Position numbers and translations under genes: made by a program. Below are positions 37,590 through 50,179 of a stretch of 64,000 nt of DNA, piece by piece (positions within the stretch are counted from its first letter, which is position 1; every line of letters begins with the position of its first letter). The notes under the pieces were generated by a model, which was not told the DNA's origin, made no database searches, and saw only the letters and a program-made list of their open reading frames with translations. This DNA is from Welwitschia mirabilis (Eukaryota > Gnetophyta > Gnetopsida > Welwitschiales), in the NCBI GenBank assembly GCA_051453625.1, contig JBOZIK010000001.1, positions 79,999,914 through 80,063,913 of the forward strand, read 5' to 3'.

Positions 37590-38830
37590 TGTGCTATAGG
37601 CTTAGATATAGGTAGAGAAGATGGAGGATGCTCAAGAGATATAGGGAAATAATGATTAATGACTATCATACTAGAATGTATGGTCTCATCATCATATGCT
37701 CAGATTACCTCTAGGATGTTTACTGTAACACCCTACTTAATGCGTAATATGTAACCATGCACATCCATCAGTTGCTTCTTTGTGTGTTGAGCTCTTCTAT
37801 AAATAATTAATATCCTCTACTGTAGCTTAGTAAAGCCTTAGTTTATGGTTTCTTTAAGATCCTATGCTATGTCTACCAAGAGAGCCTGTATCTACTTAAG
37901 GATAATGTCAACCATAGGTATTTATACTTAAGGTTTCTTTACCTCTTCTTGAATCTGTATGCCCCTGTCTTATAGGTAGCAAGCTAATGTCTAAAGATGT
38001 GTAATTTATTGCTTACCCATAGGCTCAAGTATACCAAAGCATCTAAAATACCCAAGAGAAGGCATAAATTTTCTAGGGTCTGAATATGATATGCCTCTAT
38101 CATAGCCTTAAGTCTCCTTCAAATGAAATTTTGTAAGTCTATCTACTCCTTCTATTTAAGTACTACTAACATTTGAAGATGGACCACTATTACATGACTA
38201 TCATGAAAGGACAAGCTGATGTTATAAATCAATCCTCTATGTAAGATCAATAGGAAAGTAATAAGTGAATAATCAAAACTCCCCATCTATCTCCAGTAAT
38301 GTCACTTTGTATATCTAATGTTATGCCATAAGCATGAAAATCCTCTTTACCTCTAGCAGAGTTGATATGAGTACTTCCAATGCCATCTAACTTAGTAACC
38401 ATGGCAATGTGACTTGGAAGAATAGATATCTTATGGTCATAAATCATGGCTATGATCATGTCAACTAGGTGATCATGAGCATTAAATCACTACTCAATAT
38501 GCATTATGTAATAAAATTCTTTTATCTCAGAGGTATAGTAGACTCCATGTGCATCCACTATTTAATGAAGCTATAAATCTATTAGTCTCTAATCAAAATC
38601 CAACTTAGTCCTACTTATGAAATCTCAAAAGTATCTTTCTACACAGATAAAAGTAGTTTGTATATAAATTAATTAACCCTTATAAGGTGGTGGATGCATA
38701 TGCTTCACACACGTAATGATAGATGATACTATTGGATCTACCTCTTGCTCTGACTACTCATACTCTACCTTAACCTATTATGTGTGCCTTACGCATGGCC
38801 TAATCAACAACATAATGTACATCAGATGTG
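37590..38830 (-). pseudogene. Element B ORF3 (unassigned)
   Basis: Same family as 8280-9500. Landmarks on the minus strand: ICVERYF-x-DFI, RLIDL, VDAHGVYYTSEIKEFYYIMHIE, then an open piece 38459-38247 (LVDMIIAMIYDH is just upstream; it includes HAYGITLDIQSDITGDRWGV), and SLLPIRQGHTDSRRGKE near 37950. The upstream part keeps a stretch between the IHIE-type and HAYGI-type motifs that is shorter or missing in copy A, so B probably has the fuller version. Function unknown; cytosolic or membrane location cannot be judged. Confidence 0.6.
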
Positions 38831-40960
38831 ATAAAGTGAAAATCACTAAAATGTGACTTGTGAAATCCCTCTAAATGACCACATAAATTGGTTTTTGTGT
38901 TAAAATCATGAAAATATTTCCTTCCTTCTCCTTAAGAAAATAAATACATTCATATTACCTAATCGTGTAAATAAAAAGTGCAAAGCACAAGAAAAATAAA
39001 AAAGTACAAAATAGGTAGGCCCCATAGAAAGTCAAAAATGTAAGTGCTCAAATTAAAAATCTAAGTTAGTTGGAGTATAGAGCTTATGACACTAATCAAT
39101 TTACCTATAAGGACCACTATATTTATTTTTATGGTTTTCAATAAAGTGAGTTTTAACTTTAAAAACCTAATTCTACCTAATAAAATACACAAGTTCAAAT
39201 ATCTGACAAAATACTCAATGAAAATTAAATCTATAAGTACGAAATTGAAGAGCATGAAAAACTAAATGATATATGTGAAAAATACACTTTGAAAGATCAA
39301 AAAAAGAGAAAAAAATCAAAAATAATGAAGGAAATAAAACCATATCTCATTTTAAGAAATTCAATCAAATCTCATAATCTGAGTGCTAACACGCTACTGA
39401 AAGTTCTAAAACATCAGTAAGTTTAAATGCAATGATCTTCTCTGAAATGAACATATAAAAATAATGCAAGAATGAAGAAAAATTATGGAAAAAAAAGGTC
39501 AGGAAATAGTTTTATTATAATATCATCCTATTAATTTGTCTAAATAATAGTGCTAGGATAACTATTAGAAAAATATCAGATGTCGATTATCTAGTTATCT
39601 AAACAACAAGGTGGATGATGCAACTATAAAAAATTTTTAAAAAATGAAAATATTAGTCAAAAAAATTTATCTCATATATTCACATTAAGATACCAGAATT
39701 TATCAAAAATTTTGAAATATAGAAAATGGTGAAGTATCATAAGGAATAAATATTGAAAATGAGGAAAACTCTAAGTAATCAAAATATAGAACAATGGAAA
39801 TGTACTAAGTAGAAAGAAGAATGACAAAGAAACTTAACAAATGTGCCCAAAGTAAAAAAATGATTATGAAAAGTATGTAGAACTCCAAAATACTTAAAGA
39901 AACATTATGGAAATCATAAATAACCTCATCTAATCAAAATGCTAAAAAAATTTAACTTTTACTAATGAAACAAAATGAATAAAAATGAAAATAATAAGAA
40001 GAAAACTATTGAATGATAATATTCTATAAAGATAATAAAAAATTATAAAAATGACTTTGAAATAATAAACCAAATAACCAAAGAAAAACTAAACAAAAAT
40101 GAATAACTAGGAACATGAAAAATATAGCATACCTACCCTAAATCCTGACCTAGTAAACCCCCTTAGAAGACATCACAAATTCAACTAATACTAATGCATG
40201 ATAAAATATATTAACTCTATAAAGTTTTATTTAATAAGGTAGTGATTATTATAATACCAAATATTAACTTCTCTAAACAATAAATGATAAATCAAAAGCT
40301 GTTTATAAATGAACTCACCTATTCACATCCCAAAATACATCCTAACTCTCAAAAGTGAATTGATTATGTGGGAATACTAAGAGTCTAGAAAACAAGAAAT
40401 GCTAGTGATGATATAAAAAACACCAATGATCTTATAGGACTTGTGAAGCATGGCCAACTAACCCCCAGAGGAGTTCCATAGCTACTAGCACTATTAAAGG
40501 TTCCTTTCAGAAGAATCTACTCCAGTGTAATAGGACATCATAGTAACCATGTATTTAGTACATATATAATAGATCATGATCATCATTTATTCTTCTTTTG
40601 CCTTTTTCCTCCTCCATTTTTTCTTTCTTTATGAAAAGCATAAATCCCACATAACCATATACTCTTAAATATGAAAGTGAAGATATGATATGAAAGACAT
40701 AAAAGAATGCATCTAAACAATCAAAGACCTTATACCATTAATAAAAATACAATAAACAAGGCATATTCCTTTAAAATAAAGTTCATAGACATGAAAAGGT
40801 CTTAATATTAGGTGAATTCAATCTTATTACTTTAAAATGCCCAAGTATAAATACTAGTCATGTATGAAGTGAATACATAACTTAAGTTAAAGATGATCAA
40901 CTAATAGCATAGATTTATCAAAGAAATTAGATAAGAGAGAATTCAAATAATGGTAGCAAG
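38831..40960 (-). other. Element B spacer between integrase and ORF3
   Basis: No coding frame. It shares blocks with A (9500-11640) and C (20291-21006, 28533-30194). A pyrimidine-rich run on the plus strand at about 40590-40632 is a purine tract in the element's sense strand. Confidence 0.6.
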
Positions 40961-43900
40961 GAAATCCTCCTCATAAAAAATAACTTCTTCTATAATTTTC
41001 AAGATTGAATTAGAAGGATTTTTGTTAATTTTCAACCTTTTTCCATTAACTTTCTAAATCTTTCTAGTATGTAAGTTAGAAATATTAACTAAGATATTAG
41101 AATGTAATTTCTCTATAATATAAGAACTAGTCATTTAGAGATCAACTTGTTATGTAAAAAATGCACTCTAGTATTATATAAAAGAACAAGTTAGCTAGGT
41201 TTAAACTTTTTATAAGTTAACATATTATCATGTTTAAACTTAGATTCGGTTTTGTGAATAAGTTGACGATGTATGACACAAGTGTGTTTTTTCATCTAAA
41301 TTATTAAGTTGGGATTATCTATTTTTAAGACTTTCATAATGTTTACAAGGTTAAGTTAATGGGTGAAGGGTAAGAATTGCAACAAACATCAATTGGTAAA
41401 AATAAATTATTTCATACATAAGTACAAAAGGTAAAAAACTAAGAGAATTTAAGAAAGTATTATAGTAAGCTTAAATAACATTGTTAAGCTTAGAAGCCAA
41501 GATTTCTTATTAACAAAACAATTTTTTTAAGCATTTTCTTTATTTCTATAATTGGATTTTTATCTTGACCATTGGTTTGTGGATGATAAGTATAAGCTAC
41601 TCTATGTTTAATTCCATTGGATAAAAGAAGTCTTCTAAAAAGATGATTTATAAAATGAGTTTCTTGATCACTAATGATAATCCTAAGAAAATCCAAATGT
41701 TAAAAAATATGAGTTCTAATAAAATTGCAAATAATTTGGCCATCATTCATAAAAGTAGGAATAGTTTCAATGCATTTAATAACATAATCAATTACCACTA
41801 AATGTAATTCTTATCATTATAAGGTGGTTTAATAGGAGTTATAAAGTTAATTCCCTAAAAATCAAAAGGTTCAAATTGAAGAATAGGTTTAACAAGCATA
41901 TCATGAGAACAAATAAGCCTACCATAACATTAAGAAGTATCACACCTTTTAGCAAAATCAAAAAAGTCCTGAAAAAATTAGACCAATAAAAAGTAGAGTG
42001 AATATTTTTTTCTATTTTCTATTCACTAAAATGATCTCCATAAATACCATGATGGTAAAGATGAAGGCTGTTTAATTTTTTCCATTCAGGAACACATTTT
42101 CTCATGATTTGATCTTTGCACTTATAGTAAAAATATGGTTCTGTCCATTTATAATCACCTATTCTATGGAGAAAAGATTTTTATTAATTTTGACTCTAAT
42201 GCTGTGATGTTTTTATGGTAATAAGATAATTAACTATATCATCATACCAAGGAGAAGGATGAGTAGATAATATGGTTAAAATTTATTCATCTAAAAAAGA
42301 ATCATTGATCAAAAGATCATAAAGAGAAGAATAAAGCTATGACAAATGATCTGCTACACTCTTATATTATTTTGCACTATCAATGATGATAAGATTAAAT
42401 TCTTACATAAGAAGGATCCATCTAATAAGTTTAGTAGTAAAATCTTTCTTGGTCATGAGATATCTAATAGTTTCATTATTAGTGTAGGCATTCACATGAA
42501 AGCTTAAAAGATAGTATCTAAGATTATTAAGGTAAAATATTATGGATAATAGTTCTTTCTTAGTAGTAGTGTAATTTGATTGATTTTTAGATAAAGTTTT
42601 GCTATAGTAAGATATAAATTTAAAATCATTTTCATACTTTTATCTAAGAACTCCACCCATGGCAATATTACTAGGATCATACATTAGTTTAAAATATTTA
42701 TTCCAATTGGATCCTATTACTACAAGTGCATAACAAATTTTATCTTTAAGTGTTTCAAATGCAAGTTGAAAAGATTCATCCCAATCAAATTTACTTTCAT
42801 TTTCAAGTGACAAGTAAAGAGGTCTATAATTTTTAGCACATTCCTAAATAAAACAATGATAAAAATCATAATCAGTAAGAAAATATTAAAATTATTTTAC
42901 ATTTTTTACAGGGGCTAGATTTTTAATGATATTTATTTTTTTAGGGTTCATCCTAATTCCCTTACTAGAAATATGATGACCTAAGATAATTCCATTATCA
43001 ACTAGAAAGAAACTCTTCTTCCAAATTAAATATATGTCACTATCAATACATCTATCAAGAACTTTCTCTAACCTTTTTATAATTTATTTAAAGTTTTTAC
43101 CAAAGATTGAAAATCATCCATAAAAATTTCAATTGAATCTTCTAACATATCAGAAACGATACCCATCATTGCAGATTAAAAATTTCTAAGGGTACTATAA
43201 AGTTCAAAAGACATATATCTAAAGGTAAATGTTCCAAAAAGTAGAGTGAAAGTTGTATTTACTAGGCCCTTACTAGCTACAAAAATCTGATTATAATCAC
43301 TATACCCATTTAAAAAGTAATAAAAGGCATGTTCTTGGATTCTATTAAGAATTTGATCTAGAAAAGGTAAAGGACAATTTCATTAAACTTTCCAAAATCA
43401 ATACACACTATGCACTTTGCTTTTTTTTTAGGTACTACCATTAAAGGGCTAATTCATTCACTATTAGATATGTCATGAATAATTCTAGCATTCATTAATT
43501 TAATGATTTCATATTAAACTACTTATTTAAGGGCTAAATTTAGCCTTTTTTAGGGTTGTCTAATTAGTTTTGCATTATCCTCAGGGTAGATTTTATTTTA
43601 AATAATGGAAGTACGAATGATTATTAAATCCTTATCATTCTAAGCAAACATATTAATCTTAGAATTTAAAAATGATATTAAAGTCAATAATGAAAAAGAT
43701 TTTCATTTATTATCAAAAGTTTATTTTTATCATTTAAAAAAAGATATATTTCACAAAGTTACTATCTGTCATTTTTTTCATAGAGTTGACTTTCATCTCT
43801 GATCATTGTTTCGATAACAGAGATAGATGACTAGTTATTTTTAGATGTTGGATTTATCCTTATATTATACATTCTATTTCTTAATTCTCCTTATTGAAAT

Positions 43901-44440
43901 AGTCATTTCCAAGGTATTCATAGTTAATTTCTTCATAATAGAAAGTTTTTAAATTTTTACTTCAAGTGTATCATCATACAAGGTAGGCTCATGAAGCATT
44001 AATCATCTCTCTTTAAGTGGATGATGCTATAAAATAATATTGGCTTAATTTTTTCCTTTACATTAAACTCATCACCCATGTCGTTTTTAGTAGCATCAAA
44101 AGCTCAAATGGTAAATTTCTTATTTTGTAAGTGAAACTCCATCATTCTAGCTCATGTATCAATAATACGATGAACAATTGCATAATATGTACTTCCCAAA
44201 AGTAGTGGATAATCTTCATTATGCTTAACTAGTATTACAACCACATCTATTGGATAATAAGCTTCTTTTATTTGAATCAATAAGTCTTTTATTACTTCCA
44301 AAGTTTTCTTCACTAAAGCATCGACCAATTCTAAGATAATATGTGGGCTTAATTCTACTTTTCAAACCAATTCTTTAACAGATGTGTAAAGGCATGATAT
44401 TAGCACTTTCTCCTATATTGATTAAGGCTTTATTAATTAT
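40961..44440 (-). pseudogene. Element B pol remnant: protease, RT, RNase H, integrase
   Basis: Minus strand. The protease active site reads NIGESAN at 44399-44419, the catalytic aspartate lost to asparagine. RT spans about 43600-42760 and keeps an intact FMDDF box at 43110-43124. RNase H lies near 42680-42290. The integrase core is open at 41696-41490 (IIISDQETHF with its aspartate kept, then YHPQTNGQ), but the catalytic Glu after NGQ appears as Lys. The integrase C-terminus is near 41110-40970. Many stops elsewhere. Confidence 0.9.
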
Positions 44441-44633
44441 TTTGTTTTCTTATAAAGTACTACTAATTATTACTATCCTAGAATTCTTAAATTTTATAGA
44501 TTTTTGGAAAACTAAGTTAGTTATAGATTAGGCTAGGAATACTTTACTAGTTATGGTTCATTTTTATTTTTCCTTGATTAGGTTTTTTCATAATGTAGGA
44601 TATTTAGGATTTTCTTGTAAGAGTTTCTATAAG

Positions 44634-44867
44634 NNNNNNNNNNNNNNNNNNNNNNNNNNNNNNNNNNNNNNNNNNNNNNNNNNNNNNNNNNNNNNNNNNN
44701 NNNNNNNNNNNNNNNNNNNNNNNNNNNNNNNNNNNNNNNNNNNNNNNNNNNNNNNNNNNNNNNNNNNNNNNNNNNNNNNNNNNNNNNNNNNNNNNNNNNN
44801 NNNNNNNNNNNNNNNNNNNNNNNNNNNNNNNNNNNNNNNNNNNNNNNNNNNNNNNNNNNNNNNNNNN
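44634..44867. other. Assembly gap (234 N)
   Basis: N run between the protease and the nucleocapsid part of element B. A 130-codon open frame across it is an artefact. Confidence 1.
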
Positions 44868-45032
44868 ATTATGTTATTTCTACTTCTTATTATAACTTTG
44901 CAATATTTTCTTACTTTGTTAGGGTTTGCAAAGTTTTTGTTGTAAGTGATTTTTGTGGTCCTTGATTTGCAAACATAGTTTATTGAAGAATACTTACTAA
45001 ATTTTTAATGTTTTAGTTTGTCTTCTCTTATG

Positions 45033-46279
45033 ATTTTCTTACTTTATTAATTGAATCTCTAAATGAATCATTTTGATTTTGTTGAGACTTTGATGTACTT
45101 GCATGAAACCTTATACTACTTGGTTGGAAGTGAGAGTTATTTGATTTCTTACATATTCAAATATATTTTTGAATGGTTAAAAATTTGGATAACTTGTTTA
45201 AAAGTTTTTGAATTTTTTCTCAAAGTTCTAAAAATTTGGTTATCCATTCATTTTAGGTTGAAATTGATTTTGATTTTGGTTTTGATTCCTCAAGTTTGAA
45301 GACATTTAGTTGAATGTATACTTCTTTATAAATTTTATCTTTATAAATTGGTAATAAAGGATACTATTTAGTTACATGATAGTTGTCTTCACACAAATCA
45401 CAAGTTGGAACTACATTCTTTTCAATTGATACTTCTGAATCTAAAATCATTTAAGTTTATTTTTCTAATGTTGTTGTGAATTACTTAATTACGTTTTTTT
45501 GGTTCTTTTTCTATTTTTACTTCCTTCATTTTTTTTTAACTTCTTTAAGATCTTTTATAATTTGGCTTATAGTATAATTTTTTTAAGATATTGGTTTAGA
45601 CCATATTTAACTTACTACCATTAATTCTTCCAACAACTTCCATGCATTTTATTGTGTGATATTAATTAAGTTTCCACCACATGAAAAATCTATAAGTTAT
45701 TTACTTTGACTATTTAATTCACTATAGAAATAGTTTTTTAGTTATTTTTGAGTAAATGCATCAATGGGATTATAATTTATTAATATGAAAAATTCTTCAT
45801 ATGTACCAGCATAATCCTTATTGGGTTGTTATTGAAAGTTTGTTACTTCTTTATTTCTTTTTCTTATTATAGTTTTACTTATAAATTTTTTGATAAAGGT
45901 TTCTTAAACTTAGTTTCATATTTTTAAACTTTTATGTGGAATAGTTCTTAGCCATAGGTTTTCTTTTCCTTTAAGTGTGATAAGAAATATTATGATGGAA
46001 GTATGATTACTAATTCATTTTTTGTAATTCTCTAAGTAAGCACTAATTATTTGATGTTAGCTATATTTTGAAGTATATATTCACCATTTTTTCTAGTAAA
46101 CATAGGATATTCACTTAGATTTCTTAACTCAACATCATCACTATGAGATAAATCAAAAGGATTTTAGATTTTGTGCTTTTTATTTGTAGTTAATTCTTTA
46201 ATAGTAACATTGGAATTTGGATTTATAAGGCTAGTAAAGATTCCTATCATGATAGGGGGATTAGAAGACGATACTTATT
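45033..46279 (-). repeat. Tandem duplication in gag, copy 1
   Basis: Nearly identical to 46280-47521, offset about 1,243 bases. Both copies hold an equivalent 78-codon antisense open frame (45063-45299 and 46305-46541) and the closing block TTCCTATCATGATAGGGGGATTAG in two parts. The junction shows a short TTATTT / TTTCTTA microhomology. Confidence 0.9.
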
Positions 46280-47521
46280 TCTTAGTTTATTAATTGAATC
46301 TCTATTGGATCATTTTGATTTTGTTACGACTTTTATGTACTTGCATGAAACTTTGAGCTACTTGGTTGGAAGTGAGATTTATTTGATTTCTTGCATTTTC
46401 AAATCTATTTTTGAATGGTTAAAAATTTGGATGACTTGTTTAAAAGTTTTTGAATTTGTTCTCAAACTTCTAAAAATTTGGTTATCCATTAATTTCAGGT
46501 TGAAATTGATTTTGGTTTTGGTTTTAATTCCTCAAGTTTGAAGACTTTTAGTTGAATGTATACTTCTTTATAAATTTTATCTTTATAAATTGGTAATAAA
46601 GGATACTCTTTAGTTACATGATAGTTGTCTTCACACAAATAACAAGTTGGAACTACATTCTTTTCAATTACTACTTTTGCATCTAAAATCATTTAAGTTT
46701 ATTTTTCTAATGTTGTTGTGAAATACTTAATTACATTTGTTGGTTCTTTTTTAATTTTTACTTCCTTATTTTTTTGTTTAACTTCTTTAAAATATTTTAT
46801 GATTTGGCCTAAAGTATGATTTTATTTAGATATTGGTTTAGACCATCTTCGACTTACTACCATTAATTCTCCCAAAAACTTCCATGCATTTTATTTTATG
46901 AGATTAATTAAGTTTTTACCACATGAAAATCTATAAGTTATTTAGTTTAAATATTTAATCCACTATAGAAATAGACTTTTAGTTATTTTTAGGTAAATAC
47001 ATTAATGGGATTAGAATTTTTTAATATGAAAAATTCTTCATATGTACCAGTATAATCCTGATTGGGTTGTTATTGAAAGTTTGTCACTTATTTTTTTCTT
47101 TTTCTTATTATAGTTTTACTCATAAATTTTTTGATAAAGGTTTCTTAAATTTAGTTTCACTCTTTTAAAATTTTATGTGGAATAGTTCTTACCCATAGTT
47201 TTTATTTTCCTTTAAGTGTGACAAGAAATATTACCATGGAAGTAAGATCACTAATTCATTTTTTATTATTCTCTAAAGTAAGCACTAATTATTCGATATT
47301 AGCTATATTTTAAAGTGGATCTTCACCATTTGTTCTAGTAAAAATAGGATATTCACTTATATTTCTTACCTCAACATCATCACTATGAGATAAATCAAAA
47401 GGATCTTAGATTTTATGCTTTTTATTTGTAGTTAATTCTTTAATAGTAACATTGACATTTGGATTTATAAGGGTAGTAGAGATTCCTATCATGATAGGGG
47501 GATTAGAAGAAGATACTTATT
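46280..47521 (-). repeat. Tandem duplication in gag, copy 2
   Basis: Partner of the copy at 45033-46279. This one joins the leader and contains the 5' start of gag in its normal context. Confidence 0.9.
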
Positions 47522-48165
47522 TTTGCTTTTACATAGAACTTAACATTGGAATAAAACTATTTACTTCTAGATTTTATTTTGAATTTTTTTAAAAATTAGA
47601 TTTTAAAATAATAAATATAGGTAAATATTCTTGTTTAATTCTTAGAATGATTTGCATACCTGGGTGTGCATACCTATGTTTAATTCATAGTTGATCAAAT
47701 ATTATATGATGTTTTCTTTGATTAGTGGCTAGTTTCTCTAATACTTTATCTTTTTACCTAAGTTTATCATATCTTGCATGCATAGTTTTGGTTTTTGTAA
47801 GCATCATCTCAATTATCATCTAATGATGTACATGGATGATGACACACAAAAAAACTCAAAAATCAAAAAAAACAAAAAAATAGAGTTGTAAAATAACTTT
47901 AAAAAATAAAGTAACTGTCACCCTCTTAGTTGTCTAAATGATAGAGGGGATGATGAAAAAATCCTAGTTCTTATGAAAAATGAAAAATCCTAGTTTTACA
48001 TGCCATCGTTATTATGCATTATCTAAGTAATAGTTAAAATGATAAGGCATTAAAGGAAAAACCTATGGTTCTACTATAAAAATATATCATTACTACAAAC
48101 AAATACCTAGACTAAAATCCAAACTACTTATCTGAGGAATAAAATCCTTAAACTCCTAATAGCCT
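47522..48165 (-). other. Element B leader between primer site and gag
   Basis: Noncoding and collinear with 16864-17570 of element A, including GTGCATACC, ATCATCTAATGATGTACATGGATGA and the TAGTTCTTATGAAAA segment. Confidence 0.65.
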
Positions 48166-48183
48166 TTCCCAATAATGATGCCT
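48166..48183 (-). promoter_or_regulatory. Element B primer-binding site (tRNA-Asp type, deaminated)
   Basis: The minus strand reads AGGCATCATTATTGGGAA. Against TGGCGCCGTTGCCGGGGA every difference is a transition except the first base. Confidence 0.8.
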
Positions 48184-48186
48184 AAA

Positions 48187-49377
48187 TGTTGTGATGAATA
48201 TTTATGCAAACGTTATGTCCTTAAGCAAATCCTAAAAATCACAAAAATATATATTGCAAAACACAATACACTAATATAGATAGAAGTGAACCTAAATCTC
48301 ATAATCCATATAAGGCACAGGTAAGAAGAAATATTTTTTATATTTTTTTAAGTAGAACAAAAATAAATAACAATGCAAGAACAATTCAAAAAAAAACATA
48401 CTATGCAAATAAAATATAAAGCTATTCTAAATTCAATATCTATTACATTACTAAATTAAACTACTACAGAGATTAATCCTATGTAATCTAGATCAATTAA
48501 GGAAAATTGTCACTAAATCCTAATCAACCTAAGCTCTTAGGCATATCAAATAGAATAATGTAAACATGCAATGTTAATCTATAAAATGAAATGCAATGCA
48601 ACTACTCTAATCGTCTTAACCTTAATAAAGATTTCCCTTGTGATCTATATCATAAATTAAGTTGTCATGAAATCATAAACAACATAAACCATAAGGGAGA
48701 TGCACATAACAAAAGATATGAAAAGGAAAAAAGAGTTTTGATTAAAATCAAACCAACATCCATGTTACAAAGTAGCAGCACCTTAATGGAGGATACACAA
48801 CACAAAACTAAGGAAGATGTCCCTCTGCAACAATAATAAATGAATCTTCTGCACTTTAATCTTCTATCACAAGACTTACCAGTGCTAAAAAGATAAAGTT
48901 AGAGTTAAGGACGAAGGAGGTATTTATTACAAATAATACTTTAAAAAAAGTAAATCCTAATAGATGTGATAAACCCCTAATGGCCATGCAAGAAAGTGCA
49001 TAACACATGATGAAAGTTTGGTAAATTTTGATGAACAATTATATTTAGGTATCATCTTGTTAATCATTTAAATGATGAAGGGGATGATGCCACATCATAA
49101 GAATCTACATTATCTACCAGTTTGATCCCATAAGCATTCTAGTTAGCATAATTTCTTCTATCTTTGTATTATCATCTGGATGATAAGGTGAATGATGGTC
49201 CTTAGAAAGTTGTTTCTTATGTCAGATCAACCTCTTTGATTATAGGATTTCTAGTTTAGATAGGAAGTATTTCAATTTGCTTGAAATGTTATCAAGTGTA
49301 ATGAATATTTCATGTTTTTGTAATATTTTTCTTAGCTCTTCATTATCATTAAAGCTTAGCATAAACATGTCTAATGT
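48187..49377 (-). mobile_element. 5' LTR of element B, truncated on the right
   Basis: It starts TGTTGTGATGAA and runs parallel to 35814-37003 up to the TTAGCATAAACATGTCTAAT block, after which similarity to the reference LTR stops. About 340 bases of the LTR are missing. Confidence 0.85.
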
Positions 49378-50179
49378 CCAAGGCTAATATAAATAGAAAA
49401 TTAGCTCAAAAGAAAAGAAATGAGATAGCAATAAGGCTATAAAGTTCTTGAAAAGCATGAATAGGGAATAAAATGAGTTTAATAGCATATAATTATATTA
49501 GAATATGTCTTGAATATTTGGTTTTGCATTAAGGAAGGGGTTATTATAGATGCACTTAAACCATTTTTAGAAAAGGTAGGCATCAAAACTTCTAATTTTT
49601 ATTATTTATTTCCTATTTAGAAAATGTAAATAGTTACATGAAGTTGAGTTCCAAAATACACCTGTTACTAATACTATAGTATAGTAGAAAGTTATGTTAG
49701 TAATTAAAATTGTATTTTGATTTAATTACATTAATTAAGGCTAATATTACATGAAAACATATTCTACATTATATCTTATAAAATGTAAATTTTTAATGTA
49801 CTAATGTATTTCTAACCTCTAATATGCTATGATGTTATAAACATGGTGTTAAAATTAGGTGGGATTATCACATCAATAATTTATAAAACATGATGATGAA
49901 AAAGAAACTATGATCATCTCTAGTTCTAAAAGATTAAAATATCCTTCATGCTTCATATTTTTACCTTAGATATTGACCTCCTAATCATGATCATCATGAA
50001 GTATCATAAAATGGATCAAAATGAATTATTTTGTACTTATCAACTTGCTAATGCTCTTGTTTCCTAGAAGATAGAAACATATCTCTTAAACTAATACAAG
50101 ATTAAAACTATTAACTTTCTATTGGGTTAAAATTTTAGGCTTCATTATAACTCAATAAGTAAGTGCCATAATTTAAAAT
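49378..50179. other. Unassigned, possibly 5' part of element F
   Basis: AT-rich. No LTR, primer site or readable gag could be identified. It lies upstream of the F protease, where gag would be expected. Confidence 0.35.

Larger units (their letters stand above)
44868..47521 (-). pseudogene. Element B gag, tandemly duplicated remnant
   Basis: Two head-to-tail copies of gag on the minus strand, each from an N-terminus like MIGISTTLINPN through the capsid core (LWVRTIPH, FIKKFMSKTI, FYSGLNI) to a zinc knuckle and an Asn/Gln-rich tail. In the proximal copy the knuckle (46603-46644) reads CYLCEDNYHVTKEY, with the last Cys changed to Tyr. Gag coats the packaged RNA. Stops break both copies. Confidence 0.85.
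35814..49377 (-). mobile_element. Gypsy element B (Athila/Tat-type), most complete copy
   Basis: Minus-strand element with 3' LTR (35814-37346), polypurine tract, ORF3, spacer, integrase, RNase H, RT, protease, duplicated gag, leader, primer site (48166-48183) and a right-truncated 5' LTR (48187-49377). The internal part is about 10.8 kb, including a 234-base gap and a 1.24 kb duplication. All coding parts are broken by stops. Confidence 0.9.

Noticed and set aside
44553-44945. 130-codon open frame spanning the N gap.
   Set aside because: It is open only because N codons carry no stops.
45063-45299. Two similar plus-strand open frames (45063-45299 and 46305-46541) resembling a duplicated hydrophobic protein family.
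   Set aside because: They are antisense to the duplicated gag of element B; the similarity is explained by the tandem duplication and the hydrophobicity by AT-rich codons.
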